This document shows positions 34,444 to 44,056 of a DNA stretch of 64,000 nt, one piece after another; position 1 is the first letter of the stretch; every line of letters begins with the position of its first letter. A model generated the notes under the pieces. That model worked only from the letters and a program-made list of their open reading frames with translations. It was not told the origin of the DNA and did no database searches. This stretch comes from Azospirillum oryzae. GTDB taxonomy: Bacteria; Pseudomonadota; Alphaproteobacteria; Azospirillales; Azospirillaceae. A program made the position numbers and the translations under genes. The stretch lies in the NCBI RefSeq assembly GCF_008364795.1, contig NZ_VTTM01000003.1, forward strand, positions 413,772 to 477,771, given 5' to 3'.

Positions 34444-35541
34444 ATGAGCAAGACGCAGGCGGCGATGGTCGAAATTTCCGATGACGAGCTTCTGGTGGTG
34501 GTGGGCGGAACTGGATCGACCAACGCCCAATCCGGTCATGCGCAGGAGGATGAGAACGGGGTCAGCGTCAGCGTCGGGGTCGAGGTCGCCAGCGCTTCGG
34601 GCAGCGTCGGCGTTTCCACCTCCTCCAGCCACGACATCGGCGGCGCCACCGTGACCACCGAGGTCGGGGCCGGCGCCAGCGGGTCGGCCGGCGTCACCGT
34701 CGGCTCGGGCGGCGTCACCGCGACGGCGGACGGCTTTGCCGGCAGCCACGGCAGCGTGACGGTAACCAACGGGCCGGTCACCCAGACCATCAGCTATGAG
34801 GCCGGCGCCAGCGGCAGCGCCAGCGTCTCGGTTTCCTACACCGGGGTGGAAGCCTCGGCATCCGGCTCGGTCGGCGTTTCGGTGACCACGGAAACCACGG
34901 TCGGCGGCAATGTCGGCCATGGCGTGACGGTGGAGGGCTCGGTCACCCAGACCATCGCGGTCGGTGCCGGCGCCGAGGTCAGCGGCTCCATCGGGGCGAG
35001 CGGCGTCCATGGCGACGTCAGCACCTATGCCGGCAATTACGTGGAGGTGACGGCATCGGTCACCGCCGGCAACAACGACGTCAGCAGCACCACCACGGTC
35101 GGCGTCATCGATTCCGGATCGGTCGGTGCCGGCACCGAGGTGACGGCGGGCTATGCCGACGGCCACGTCACCCTTGGGCTCGGCGCCACGGCGGCGATCG
35201 GCATCGGCGGCGTCACGGTGGGCCAGGAGGTGACCGTCAACACCGCCCCGCTCGAACATGCCGGCGCCCAGGCGGTGACCGCGGCCACTCCGGCCGTCAC
35301 CGACGCCGCCCACACGGTCGCCAACACCGCGCAGTCGGTCGCGACCACCGCGGCCCCGGCGGTGACCGACGCGGCGCACACGGTGTCCAACACGGCGCAG
35401 AACACCGCCAGCACGGTCAGCAACACCGCGCAGACGGCCGTTCACGACGTGTCCAGCACGGCGCAGAGCACCGTCAACAGCGTGTCGAACACGGCGAAGA
35501 GCGTCACCAACTCCATCAAGAAGAAGATGAAGAAGTGGTGA
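34444..35541 (+). CDS. Large double-glycine-leader exported protein with 11-residue C-terminal repeats
   Basis: 365 residues, no cysteine. Residues 1-22 form a textbook GG leader: I-12, S-11, E-8, L-7, V-4, G-2, G-1 (ISDDELLVVVGG), to be cut after G22 by a C39 peptidase such as the one encoded at 37041. Residues 40-265 are V/G/S/T/A-rich with recurring blocks (ASASGSVGVS at 49, 76, 120 and 137; VTQTI at 112 and 167), suggesting a repetitive beta fold. Residues 280-356 are seven exact 11-residue units (consensus xVSNTAQxxxx), an alpha-helical 11-mer pattern like LEA or synuclein proteins, ending in SIKKKMKKW. No homologue is known to me. The adjacent HlyD/PCAT/ABC genes make it their obvious cargo; probable extracellular or surface role. 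I infer no toxin function. Confidence 0.85.
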   Translation: MSKTQAAMVEISDDELLVVVGGTGSTNAQSGHAQEDENGVSVSVGVEVASASGSVGVSTSSSHDIGGATVTTEVGAGASGSAGVTVGSGGVTATADGFAGSHGSVTVTNGPVTQTISYEAGASGSASVSVSYTGVEASASGSVGVSVTTETTVGGNVGHGVTVEGSVTQTIAVGAGAEVSGSIGASGVHGDVSTYAGNYVEVTASVTAGNNDVSSTTTVGVIDSGSVGAGTEVTAGYADGHVTLGLGATAAIGIGGVTVGQEVTVNTAPLEHAGAQAVTAATPAVTDAAHTVANTAQSVATTAAPAVTDAAHTVSNTAQNTASTVSNTAQTAVHDVSSTAQSTVNSVSNTAKSVTNSIKKKMKKW

Positions 35542-35587
35542 TGCCGGGCGGATCGGCGGCGGTCATGGCGGCGGACGGCATCGCGGC

Positions 35588-37039
35588 ATGAGCGACAGCG
35601 CGACGACGGAACGGCAGGCGGAACGGCCGGTTGCGGCGACTTCGCCGGCCGGGGGCGGCGGTCCGGCCGCTTCCGGCGGCAATACCGGCAAGGATGGCGG
35701 CAAGGCGAGCTTCCGCGCCGAGGCCGCGGAGGCCGCCACCTCCGTCTCGCAGGTGGACGATGCGCTGGAGGTGGTGCGGCCGCCGGTGCTGGCCTTCTGC
35801 GTCACGCTGGCCCTGCTGGTGGTCGGCGTCGTGGTCTGGGCGTCCTTCACCGACGTGCCGATCAAGATCACCGGGCAGGGCATCCTGGTCAGTCCGGGCG
35901 GCGTCATCGACGTGGTGTCGGAATCCAGCGGCCGGATCAACGACATCCGCTTCAAGCCGGGCGACGTGATCCACCCCGGCGACGTCGTAGCGCTTGTCGA
36001 CCAGAGCGAGCAGAAGCTGAAGCTGGCGGAGGCCGAGGGCGAATTGCAGGACGCCATCGCCGCCCGCGACGACATGCAACGCTTCCAGGAGCGCGACCTG
36101 CATGCCGACGAGGTCTGGCGGCAGGCGCGCGAGCAGGCGGTCAACGGCAACATCGCGTCGCTGCAGGAACGCCAGCGCATGATGAGCGAGCGCGAGGAGC
36201 TGGTCCGCCAGCTCGCCGAACGCGGACTGATCACCCGCGACCGCGCCATCTCCGCCAAGATCGAGCTGTTCACCATCCGCTCCGACCTGGAGGCCCAGCG
36301 GAACGAGCTGCAGACCATGACGCTCGACGCCGCCCGCCGCCAGACCCAGCGCGAGAAGGACATGCTGGCGGCCGAGCAGCGGGTGGCGACCGCCTCGCGC
36401 GCGGTGGAGTCCGCCCGCGACCGGCTGAAGCGCTATGCCGCGGTGCTGTCGCCCTATGGCGGCCGGGTGGTGGAGGCGAAGGCGAACATCGGGCAGGTGG
36501 TGTCGAGCGGAGCGCCGATCGTCAGCATCGAGCGCGACGGCGCGCTGGCCGGCCAGGGGGGCGATCTGGTGGCCCTGGTCTATGTCGGGGCGCAGGACGG
36601 CAAGAAGCTGCGCCATGGCATGGAGGCCGACGTGTCGCCGGCATCGGTCCGCAAGGAGGAACACGGGCACCTGATCGGACGGGTCGACCGCGTGGCCGAC
36701 ACTCCCGCCAGCAGCGTCGGCATGCTGCGCACCCTGCAGAACGACGCGCTGGTCGGCGAGTTCCAGAAGACGCTGCGCACCCCGTTCGAGATCATGATCC
36801 GGCTGGAGCGCGACCCGGGCGGCGCGCTGCGCTGGTCCACCGGCAATCCTCCGAAATTCTCGATGGACGGCGGCACGCTGGTGTCGGTGGAGATCACCGT
36901 GCAGAAGGTCCGGCTGATCGCGCTGGCCCTGCCCATCCTTCAGCAATGGCTCCGGCTGGACCTGACCGACGTGGCGACGGAGCCGGCCCCGGACGCGGGC
37001 AAGACTCCCAAGGCCGCGCCGGCGGCGTCCGGGGCCTGA
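35588..37039 (+). CDS. HlyD-like adaptor of NHLM-type export system
   Basis: 483 residues. A Pro/Gly/Ala-rich cytoplasmic N-terminus (1-50), one membrane helix at 65-86 (PPVLAFCVTLALLVVGVVVW), then a biotinyl-lipoyl-like strand set (GRINDIRFKPGDVIHPGDVVALVD), a long coiled-coil hairpin (about 115-275, QEREKDM-type heptads), the second lipoyl half (LSPYGGRVVEAKANIGQVV) and a beta-barrel domain. It links the inner-membrane ABC transporter to an outer-membrane channel (TolC-like, not present here). It begins 46 bases after the cargo stop and ends one base before the peptidase transporter start, so it is cotranscribed. Confidence 0.9.
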   Translation: MSDSATTERQAERPVAATSPAGGGGPAASGGNTGKDGGKASFRAEAAEAATSVSQVDDALEVVRPPVLAFCVTLALLVVGVVVWASFTDVPIKITGQGILVSPGGVIDVVSESSGRINDIRFKPGDVIHPGDVVALVDQSEQKLKLAEAEGELQDAIAARDDMQRFQERDLHADEVWRQAREQAVNGNIASLQERQRMMSEREELVRQLAERGLITRDRAISAKIELFTIRSDLEAQRNELQTMTLDAARRQTQREKDMLAAEQRVATASRAVESARDRLKRYAAVLSPYGGRVVEAKANIGQVVSSGAPIVSIERDGALAGQGGDLVALVYVGAQDGKKLRHGMEADVSPASVRKEEHGHLIGRVDRVADTPASSVGMLRTLQNDALVGEFQKTLRTPFEIMIRLERDPGGALRWSTGNPPKFSMDGGTLVSVEITVQKVRLIALALPILQQWLRLDLTDVATEPAPDAGKTPKAAPAASGA

Positions 37040-37040
37040 G

Positions 37041-39182
37041 ATGCGCACCCCGTCGATCCTGCAGATCGAGGCGGCGGAATGCGGCGCCGCGGCGCTGGGC
37101 ATCGTCGCCGCCCATTACGGCCGCTGGCTGACGCTGGAGGATCTGCGCGAGCGCTGCGGCATCTCGCGCGACGGCAGCCGCGCCGCCAATCTGGTCCAGG
37201 CCGCGCGCGAACTGGGCCTGCAGGCCCGCGGCGTCCGCACCGAGCCGGAGGGACTGCGCGGACAGGCCGGGCCGATGATCCTGCATTGGGGAATGGACCA
37301 TTTCCTGGTGCTGGAGGGACGGCGCGGGCGCTGGTGGTATCTGAACGACCCGGCGCGCGGCCGGCGCCGCGTCGACGATGCCGAGTTCCGCCGCCAGTTC
37401 ACCGGCATCGCCCTGCTGATGGCGCCGGGGCCGGAGTTCCGCAAGGGCGGTTCGGCGCCCAGCGCGCTGCGCGGCCTCGCCCGGCGGCTGCGCAAATCCT
37501 GGAGGGCGGTGTGGTTCGCCGCCGCGATCAGCCTCTTGCTGGCGATCCCCGGCATGCTGTTCCCCGCCTTCCGCCAGATCTTCATGGACAGCGTGCTGGT
37601 CGGCGGGCTGGCCGACTGGATGACGCCGCTGATCGGCGCGATGATGATGGTCGGCGCGGTCACGCTCACCTTCACATGGCTGCAGAAAAGCGTACTGCAC
37701 CGGCTGGAGACCCGTCTGGCCCTGCTGGGCGGCATCGGCTTCATGGAGCGGGTGCTGCGGCTGCCGATGGGGTTCTTCGGCCAGCGCGGGCCGGCGGCGG
37801 TCGCCGACCGCATCATGCAGAGCGACCGGCTGGCCGAGCTGCTGGCCGGCGAGATCGGCGGCTGCCTGTTCGCCATCCTGACCGCGCTGACCTATCTGGC
37901 GGCGATGGCCTTCTACCAGCCGGCGCTGGCGCTGGTCGCCGTGGCCGCCGCCGCCAGCCTGGCGCTGGCGCTGGCCCTGCTGTCGCGCCAGCTGGAGGAG
38001 GGCCAGCAGCGTCTGCTGAACGAATCGGCGCAGGAGGGCGCCGACGCCAAGCAGGGGCTGCGCATGATCGAGACCTACCGCGCCGCCGGGGCGGAGCGGC
38101 TGCTGTTCGAGCGGCTGGTCGCCCGCCATGCCCGCGTGCTGAACATCCGCCAGTCGCTGATGCTGCGCCGCGCCGTGCTGCGGCTCTTGCCGGCCTTCGT
38201 CGGCGGGGTGGCGTCGGCCGCCGTGGTCACCGTCGGCGGCGGCATCGTCGCGGAAGGCGGCATGACCATCGGCGCCATGATGGGATTCATGGTGCTGATG
38301 TCGGCCTTCCTGGCGCCGGTGTCGCGCCTCGTCCAGCTCGGCGCCCGCATCCAGGAGGCGCGCTCCTATCTGCGCCTGCTCGACGACACCATGCAGCATC
38401 CCATCGCCGAGGAATTCCGGCAGCCGCAGCCGCAGCAGGCCCCCGCCGTGCTGCGCCGGCTGACCGGGCGGATCGAGCTGCGCGACGTGACCTTCGGCCA
38501 TTCCCGCCGGGCGCCGCCGCTGATCCGCGGCCTGTCGCTGACCATCGAGCCGGGCGAGCGGGTCGGGGTGGTCGGCGGCTCCGGCTCCGGCAAATCGACG
38601 CTGGCGCTGCTGACCGCCGGGCTTTACGAACCCTGGTCGGGCGAGGTGCTGCTCGACGGCAAGCCGCTGCGCGAGATCCCGCGCCGGGTGCTGCGCCAGA
38701 GCGTGCAGGTCGTCGATCAGAACGTGACGCTGTTCGAAGGCAGCGTGCGCGACAACATCGCCCTGTGGGATCCGACGGTGTCGGACGAGCGGCTGTTCGC
38801 CGCCGCCCGCGACGCGGTGATCCACGACATCATCATCGACCGCCGCGACGGCTATGCCTCCCCGGTCAGCGAAGGCGGAGCCAACCTGTCCGGCGGCCAG
38901 CGCGCCCGCATCGAGATGGCGCGCGCCCTGGTGCAGAACCCGCGCATCCTGGTGATGGACGAGGCGACCGCCGCGCTGGACGACCACACCCAGGCGCAGC
39001 TGCTGTCCAACCTGCGCCGCCGGGGATCCACCATGCTGGTGATCGCCCACCGGCTGACGGCGATCCGCGACTGCGACCGGGTGCTGGTGATGCAGAGCGG
39101 CGAAATCGTCGAGTCCGGTCCGCCGGCCGAGCTGGCGCGCCGCGCTGGTGCCTTTTCCTCGCTGATGCTGAGCATGGCCTGA
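37041..39182 (+). CDS. Peptidase-containing ABC transporter (C39, NHLM ABC1 type)
   Basis: 713 residues. C39 peptidase domain (1-130) with an intact triad: Q8 oxyanion, C14 in AAECGAAAL, H87 in WGMDHFLVLEG, D103 in LNDPA. Six-helix membrane domain (about 155-440). ATPase domain with Walker A GGSGSGKST (about 512), signature LSGGQRARIEMARAL, Walker B ILVMDEATAALDD and the H-loop VIAHRL. It cleaves GG leaders while exporting the cargo through the inner membrane. The intact triad means it can process the 22-residue leader of the neighbouring protein. Gene order HlyD-PCAT-ABC2 is that of NHLM bacteriocin export systems. Confidence 0.95.
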   Translation: MRTPSILQIEAAECGAAALGIVAAHYGRWLTLEDLRERCGISRDGSRAANLVQAARELGLQARGVRTEPEGLRGQAGPMILHWGMDHFLVLEGRRGRWWYLNDPARGRRRVDDAEFRRQFTGIALLMAPGPEFRKGGSAPSALRGLARRLRKSWRAVWFAAAISLLLAIPGMLFPAFRQIFMDSVLVGGLADWMTPLIGAMMMVGAVTLTFTWLQKSVLHRLETRLALLGGIGFMERVLRLPMGFFGQRGPAAVADRIMQSDRLAELLAGEIGGCLFAILTALTYLAAMAFYQPALALVAVAAAASLALALALLSRQLEEGQQRLLNESAQEGADAKQGLRMIETYRAAGAERLLFERLVARHARVLNIRQSLMLRRAVLRLLPAFVGGVASAAVVTVGGGIVAEGGMTIGAMMGFMVLMSAFLAPVSRLVQLGARIQEARSYLRLLDDTMQHPIAEEFRQPQPQQAPAVLRRLTGRIELRDVTFGHSRRAPPLIRGLSLTIEPGERVGVVGGSGSGKSTLALLTAGLYEPWSGEVLLDGKPLREIPRRVLRQSVQVVDQNVTLFEGSVRDNIALWDPTVSDERLFAAARDAVIHDIIIDRRDGYASPVSEGGANLSGGQRARIEMARALVQNPRILVMDEATAALDDHTQAQLLSNLRRRGSTMLVIAHRLTAIRDCDRVLVMQSGEIVESGPPAELARRAGAFSSLMLSMA

Positions 39183-39197
39183 CCGGATGAGCCGCAG

Positions 39198-42050
39198 ATG
39201 ACGACAGCAGCCGAAGCCGCCCTGCCGGAATCCGACATCCAAGAGGTGTCCGGCGCTCCCGTCATCGCCTTCCAGCAGCCGGCCGTGGCGCTGGAGCCTG
39301 CCGGATCGATCTGGTTCCTGGAGGAGGGCGAGGCCGACATCTTCGCCGTCGCCGCCATGGGCGCCAACGCCGGCTCCCGCCTGTTCCTCGGCCGGTTGCC
39401 GGCGGGCAGCCTGCTGGTCGGCATCGATGCCTTCATGCAGGAGTTGATCGCCGTTCCGGCGGCCGGGTCGCGGCTGGAGGCCGTCGCCGACCCGCTGGAG
39501 GAGATCGAGCCGGACGCCCTGCTGGCCGGGATGGAGGCGTGGTCGTCCACCCTGATCTCCGGCATCGCCGCCATCCTCTGGCATCCCGACCGCATCGACC
39601 GGCAGGCCCGCAGCGGCATGGCGGTCGAACTGGCGGACGGGCAACTGGCGATGGTGCAGGAAGCCGGGTTGTGGTGCGCGGTGCCCGCCCCCGGCGCCCT
39701 GCTGCTGGAGCAGGAGATCGTCCAGGGCATCATGCCGCTGCCGCCGCGCGCGTGGCTGAAGGCGGCGGGGCCGATGCGCATCGTCTTCGGCCGCCGCCCG
39801 CTGCCGCGCGACCTGCCCGCCGCCCTTACCGGCATCCATGCGCTGACCGCGGCCTGCGGCGAAATGCTGATGGGCGCCCGCGGTCTGGCCGAAGCCGACG
39901 AGGCCGGCCGGCTGTCGCTGCGCAGCGCGCGCGAGGCGGAGGAGGGCGAGCGTTTCGTCCATCTGGCCGGGCGCCTGCTCGACCATGCCCGCAAGGCGCC
40001 GGCGCCGGCGGACGGCGGCCATCACGATCCGCTGTTCACGGCGATGAGCGCGGTCGCCGCCCGCACCAACCCCCGCCTGCGGCTGCGCCGGCCGACTCTG
40101 CTGCGCGAACGCGACCTCGACGTGCAGCCGACGATGGAGGAGATCGCCCGCGCCTCCGGCCAGCACATGCGGCCGGTGACGCTGACGGCGGGCTGGTGGC
40201 GCCGCCCGCTCGGCCCGCTGGTCGGCGCGACGCTGGACGGCCGGCCGGTGGCGCTGCTGCCGAAAGGGCGCGGCTACGAGCTGCTGGCCGGCGAGGGCGC
40301 CAGGCCGGTCCGCATCACCGCGCCGGTCGCCGCCGGACTGTCGCCGTCGGCCTGGACCATGGTCGAACCGCTGCCCGACCGGCCGCAGACCGTCGGGTCG
40401 CTGATGCGGTTCGTCCGCACCCCGCCGGCCTTCTGGCTGCTGACGCTTGCGGTGGCGGCGCTGGGCGCGCTGCTCGGCCTCGCCAGCCCGTTCGGGATGA
40501 AATTCGCCTTCTCGTCGCTGGTGCCGGCGCGCGACCATGGCGGCCTGCTGGAGCTTGGCATCCTGCTGGGCTGCGTCGCCGCGGTGACGCTGGTGATCCA
40601 GCTCGTCGGCGAGGTGACGCGGCAGAGCATGCAGACCATGCGCGAGGCCGGACTGCATGCCGGCCTGTGGGACCGGGTGCTGCGGCTGCCGATGCCGGTG
40701 CTGCGCCAGCATTCGGCCGGCGACATGGCGGCGCGGGTGGGGATGGCGATGGCCCTGCCGCTGGCCGCCCAGGGCTTCACGGTCGCCGGTATCGGGACCG
40801 GCGCGGTGCTGGTTGCCAGCATCTTCGCGATGGCGTCCTTCCATGGCGCCGGCGCGGTGGTTGCGGTGCTGGCGCTGGCGGTGCAGCTGGGGCTGGCGGT
40901 CCTGTCGGCGGTGCTGCGGGCGCGGGTCTACAAGGTGGGGGAGGCGCTGAGCGGGCAGGCCGATTCCCTGGCGATGCAGTTCCTGACCGGCATCGCCAAG
41001 CTGCGTCTGGCCGCCGCCGAGCATTGGGCGCTGACCCATTGGTCGGAGCGCTTCATCGGCATGCGCGAGAAGCGCATGGAGGTGCAGGAGATCGAAGGGC
41101 GGATGGCGGCGGTCAACTCCGCCCTGCCGGTGCTGGCGATGGCGGCGCTGTTCCTGGTCTTCCATTCCGCCGGGACCGACAGCGCCAGTATCGTCGCGAT
41201 GATGACCGCCTATATGATCGCCAACGGCGCGGCGGCGGCGCTGGGCGACGGGTTCGGCGCCTTCTACCAGATCTACGCCGCCCGCGCCTTCGCCGATCCG
41301 GTTCTGCAATGCGCGCCGGAGCCGGCGCTGGGACGGATCGACCCCGGCCGGCTGTCCGGCCAGATCGCGGTCAGCGGCCTGTACTTCAATTACGCCCAGG
41401 CGGAAACTCCGGTGTTCGCCAACCTGAACCTCTCCATCGCCGCCGGCGAATATGTGGCGATCCTCGGCCGGTCGGGCTGCGGCAAGTCCACGCTCGTCCG
41501 GATCCTGCTGGGGCTGGAACGGCCGCGGGTGGGCAGCGTCACCTATGACGGCAACGATCTGTCCTCGCTCGATCTCGGACTGTTGCGGCGACGGGTCGGC
41601 ACCGTGCTGCAGGGTGCGCAGCTGCCGCCCGGCGCGCTGATCGACGTGGTCCGCGGCCTGAGCGAGGCGACCGAGGCGGAAATCTGGGATGCGCTGGCGG
41701 CATCGGCCATCGCCGACGAGATCCGGGCGATGCCGCTGGGCGTGCGCACGCCCATCGCCGATGCGTCGCGCACGCTGTCGGGCGGGCAGGTGCAGCGGCT
41801 GCTGCTTGCCCGCGCGCTGGTGACCAAGCCCGACGTCCTGATCCTCGACGAAGCGACCAGCGCGCTGGACAACGCCACCCAGGCGGCGACCATCCGCACC
41901 CTGACTTCGCTCGACTGCACGCGGATCGTCATCGCCCACCGGCTGGAAACCATCCGGGGCGCCGACCGCATCCTGATTCTGGACGGCGGCCGCGTTGCCC
42001 ATGCCGGGCGTTTCGCCGACCTGCAGGCCCGCGGACTGCTGGGCGCGTAG
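39198..42050 (+). CDS. Second ABC transporter of NHLM-type system (ABC2, no peptidase)
   Basis: 950 residues. The first 130 residues resemble a cyclic-nucleotide-binding-like beta barrel (IWFLEEGEADIFAVAAMGANA; RLFLGRLPAGSLLVGID); residues 130-400 are an extra helical/beta region of unknown role. Then six membrane helices (about 405-690) and an ATPase domain with GRSGCGKST (about 756), LSGGQVQRLLLARAL and LILDEATSALDN. No C39 active-site residues. In NHLM systems this protein is always paired with the peptidase transporter; a heterodimer or sequential action is possible. It starts 15 bases after the peptidase gene. Confidence 0.92.
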   Translation: MTTAAEAALPESDIQEVSGAPVIAFQQPAVALEPAGSIWFLEEGEADIFAVAAMGANAGSRLFLGRLPAGSLLVGIDAFMQELIAVPAAGSRLEAVADPLEEIEPDALLAGMEAWSSTLISGIAAILWHPDRIDRQARSGMAVELADGQLAMVQEAGLWCAVPAPGALLLEQEIVQGIMPLPPRAWLKAAGPMRIVFGRRPLPRDLPAALTGIHALTAACGEMLMGARGLAEADEAGRLSLRSAREAEEGERFVHLAGRLLDHARKAPAPADGGHHDPLFTAMSAVAARTNPRLRLRRPTLLRERDLDVQPTMEEIARASGQHMRPVTLTAGWWRRPLGPLVGATLDGRPVALLPKGRGYELLAGEGARPVRITAPVAAGLSPSAWTMVEPLPDRPQTVGSLMRFVRTPPAFWLLTLAVAALGALLGLASPFGMKFAFSSLVPARDHGGLLELGILLGCVAAVTLVIQLVGEVTRQSMQTMREAGLHAGLWDRVLRLPMPVLRQHSAGDMAARVGMAMALPLAAQGFTVAGIGTGAVLVASIFAMASFHGAGAVVAVLALAVQLGLAVLSAVLRARVYKVGEALSGQADSLAMQFLTGIAKLRLAAAEHWALTHWSERFIGMREKRMEVQEIEGRMAAVNSALPVLAMAALFLVFHSAGTDSASIVAMMTAYMIANGAAAALGDGFGAFYQIYAARAFADPVLQCAPEPALGRIDPGRLSGQIAVSGLYFNYAQAETPVFANLNLSIAAGEYVAILGRSGCGKSTLVRILLGLERPRVGSVTYDGNDLSSLDLGLLRRRVGTVLQGAQLPPGALIDVVRGLSEATEAEIWDALAASAIADEIRAMPLGVRTPIADASRTLSGGQVQRLLLARALVTKPDVLILDEATSALDNATQAATIRTLTSLDCTRIVIAHRLETIRGADRILILDGGRVAHAGRFADLQARGLLGA

Positions 42051-42321
42051 CGCGTTCGGGCCGCCGGCGCTCCAATCTTCCTCGACGCCGAGTCTTCTCC
42101 AACGGCGGCTGCCGGGCGCAGCCGCCGATGCCATGCGCGTGGCCGATGACAAATCCGTTTGTTTAGGAACGGATCTTTCGCTATCATAATGCGCGTAAAG
42201 CAATCGCATATCAATTAAAAATTCCGGGAATGGCTGCCCGCCGACTGGCTCGGGCGGAACGCTCCCGCTCGGCCCACCCGAGTCCTTCGGCCCACCCGAG
42301 TCTTTTGGAAAGAGACATCCC
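42051..42321. promoter_or_regulatory. A/T-rich gap with an 18-bp tandem duplication
   Basis: The first part is ordinary; from about 42150 to 42230 the sequence is A/T-rich (for example CATATCAATTAAAAATTCC) and probably holds the promoter of the next gene. At 42271-42288 and 42289-42306 an 18-base unit GGCCCACCCGAGTC-TTY occurs twice in tandem. No gene seen. Confidence 0.5.
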
Positions 42322-44025
42322 ATGGCCCTGCACCGCTGGTTTTCCGACCGGAAACTGGTTCATAAGCTGCTGATCCCGGCGGTCCTGCTGCTTGCCGTCA
42401 TGGGCAGCGTGGTCTGGACCGCGCGGTCGGCGCTGGTCGACCTGACCGCCTCCACCAGCCGGGTGACCGACGTGGTGGCCGGCCGGCTGTCGGCGGCGCT
42501 GGCCATCCAGTCGGCCATGGGCGACGCGATGGATGCGGAATCCAACGCACTGGTCGGCGGCACGCGCGAGCGCATCGACGCCGCCTTCGCGACCTACAAG
42601 TCGAACATCGGCACGGCGCTGACCGCCATCGACCGGCTTGCCGCCGCCTATGACGCCCCGGCCGACCGCGAGGCGATCGCCGGCATCAAGTCCATCGTCG
42701 GCGAGTATGAGCGGGTGTCCGAGAAGGCGGTCGAACTGGCGCGGGCCTATGACACCGACAGCGCCATCCGCGTGTCGATCGACGTCGGCCGCCCGGTCCG
42801 GCAGAAGTTGACAATGGCGTTGACGGAGCGGGTGGAGCGCAGCCTGGAGGAGACAAGGCGCGCCCAGGAGCGGGCCCAGGCATTGTCCTCCGGCGTCATG
42901 GCCCGTCTGTACGGGGTCGCGGGCGTCGGCCTGCTGGTCGCCTTCGGCCTGTTCGGCGCCATCATCGTGGCCTTCGTCGTCCGGCCGCTGCACCGGCTGG
43001 TCGCCGACATGACCGCCATCGCCGACGGCAATCTCGCGGTCGACATCCAGGGCGCCGGGCGCGGGGACGAGGTCGGGCTGCTCGCCCGCGCGCTGCAGGT
43101 GTTCAAGAGCAACGGCCTTGCCATGCAAGCGCTGCAGGAGGAGCGGGACGCGCAGAAGCTACAGGCCGAGCGCGACCGGCAGGCCGGCATGCGGGCGCTG
43201 GCCGACCGCTTCGACGCCGACGTGCAGGACGTGGTGCAGGCGGTGGCGTCGGCCGCGCGCCATCTGCGCGGCAACGCCGAGACCATGACCGCCATCGCCT
43301 CGCGCACGACGGAGCAGGCATCGTCCGTCGCCGCCACCACGGCGCAATCCTCCGCCAACGTCGCCACCGTCGCCGCGGCGTCGGAACAGCTCGGCAGTTC
43401 CATCGGCGAGATCGGCCGGCAGGTCAACGCCGCCGCCGCCATCGCCCGCAACGCGGTGGAGGAGGGCGAACGGACCAATGCGCTGGTCACCCGGCTGGTG
43501 CAGGCGGCCCAGAGGATCGGCGACGTCGTCAGCCTGATCCAGAACATCGCCAGCCAGACCAACCTTCTGGCCCTGAACGCCACCATCGAGGCGGCGCGGG
43601 CGGGGGAGGCCGGCAAGGGCTTCGCCGTCGTGGCGCAGGAGGTGAAGGCGCTGGCCACCCAGACCGCGCAGGCGACCGAGGAGATCGGCAGCCAGATCGC
43701 CGAGATCCAGACGGTGACGGACGGAACGGTGACCGCGATCCAGACCATCGGCCGCACCATCAACGACGTCGATTCCATTGCCGGCGCCATCGCCGCCGCG
43801 GTGGAACAGCAGACCGCGGCCACCCAGGAAATCGGCCGCAACATCCAGCAGGCGGCCCAGGGAACCCAGCTGGTGACCGGCAACATCGCCGAGGTCAGCA
43901 ATTCCGCCGGTCAGGTCGGTCAGGCCGCCGGGGAAGTGCTGGGCGCCGCCGACAGCCTGTCCCGCGATTCCGACCGCCTGCGCGAGCGGATCCAGGCCTT
44001 CATCGGCGAGGTCCGCGCGGCCTGA
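42322..44025 (+). CDS. Methyl-accepting chemotaxis protein
   Basis: 567 residues. Membrane helix 1 at about 14-34 ([19 protein letters not shown]), a periplasmic four-helix-bundle sensor of about 160 residues, helix 2 near 196-218 ([21 protein letters not shown]), HAMP, and a signalling domain with the invariant tip [25 protein letters not shown]-rich regions carry candidate methylation Glu/Gln. No C-terminal pentapeptide. It lies downstream of the export genes after its own promoter gap, so any functional tie to the exported protein is unproven. Confidence 0.93.
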   Translation: MALHRWFSDRKLVHKLLIPAVLLLAVMGSVVWTARSALVDLTASTSRVTDVVAGRLSAALAIQSAMGDAMDAESNALVGGTRERIDAAFATYKSNIGTALTAIDRLAAAYDAPADREAIAGIKSIVGEYERVSEKAVELARAYDTDSAIRVSIDVGRPVRQKLTMALTERVERSLEETRRAQERAQALSSGVMARLYGVAGVGLLVAFGLFGAIIVAFVVRPLHRLVADMTAIADGNLAVDIQGAGRGDEVGLLARALQVFKSNGLAMQALQEERDAQKLQAERDRQAGMRALADRFDADVQDVVQAVASAARHLRGNAETMTAIASRTTEQASSVAATTAQSSANVATVAAASEQLGSSIGEIGRQVNAAAAIARNAVEEGERTNALVTRLVQAAQRIGDVVSLIQNIASQTNLLALNATIEAARAGEAGKGFAVVAQEVKALATQTAQATEEIGSQIAEIQTVTDGTVTAIQTIGRTINDVDSIAGAIAAAVEQQTAATQEIGRNIQQAAQGTQLVTGNIAEVSNSAGQVGQAAGEVLGAADSLSRDSDRLRERIQAFIGEVRAA

Positions 44026-44056
44026 GGCCGGCGACGCTGACGCGGTGGTGGCGGCG

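Noticed and set aside
34444..35541. RTX-type type I secretion substrate
   Set aside because: No GGxGxDxUx nonapeptides and no C-terminal RTX signal; the N-terminal GG leader and the C39 transporter explain export better.
36894..42323. A very long open frame (about 1800 codons) antisense to the secretion operon
   Set aside because: Composition is dominated by Arg, Gly, His, Gln and Ala in the manner of a shadow of high-GC coding DNA; the opposite strand encodes complete, motif-bearing proteins.
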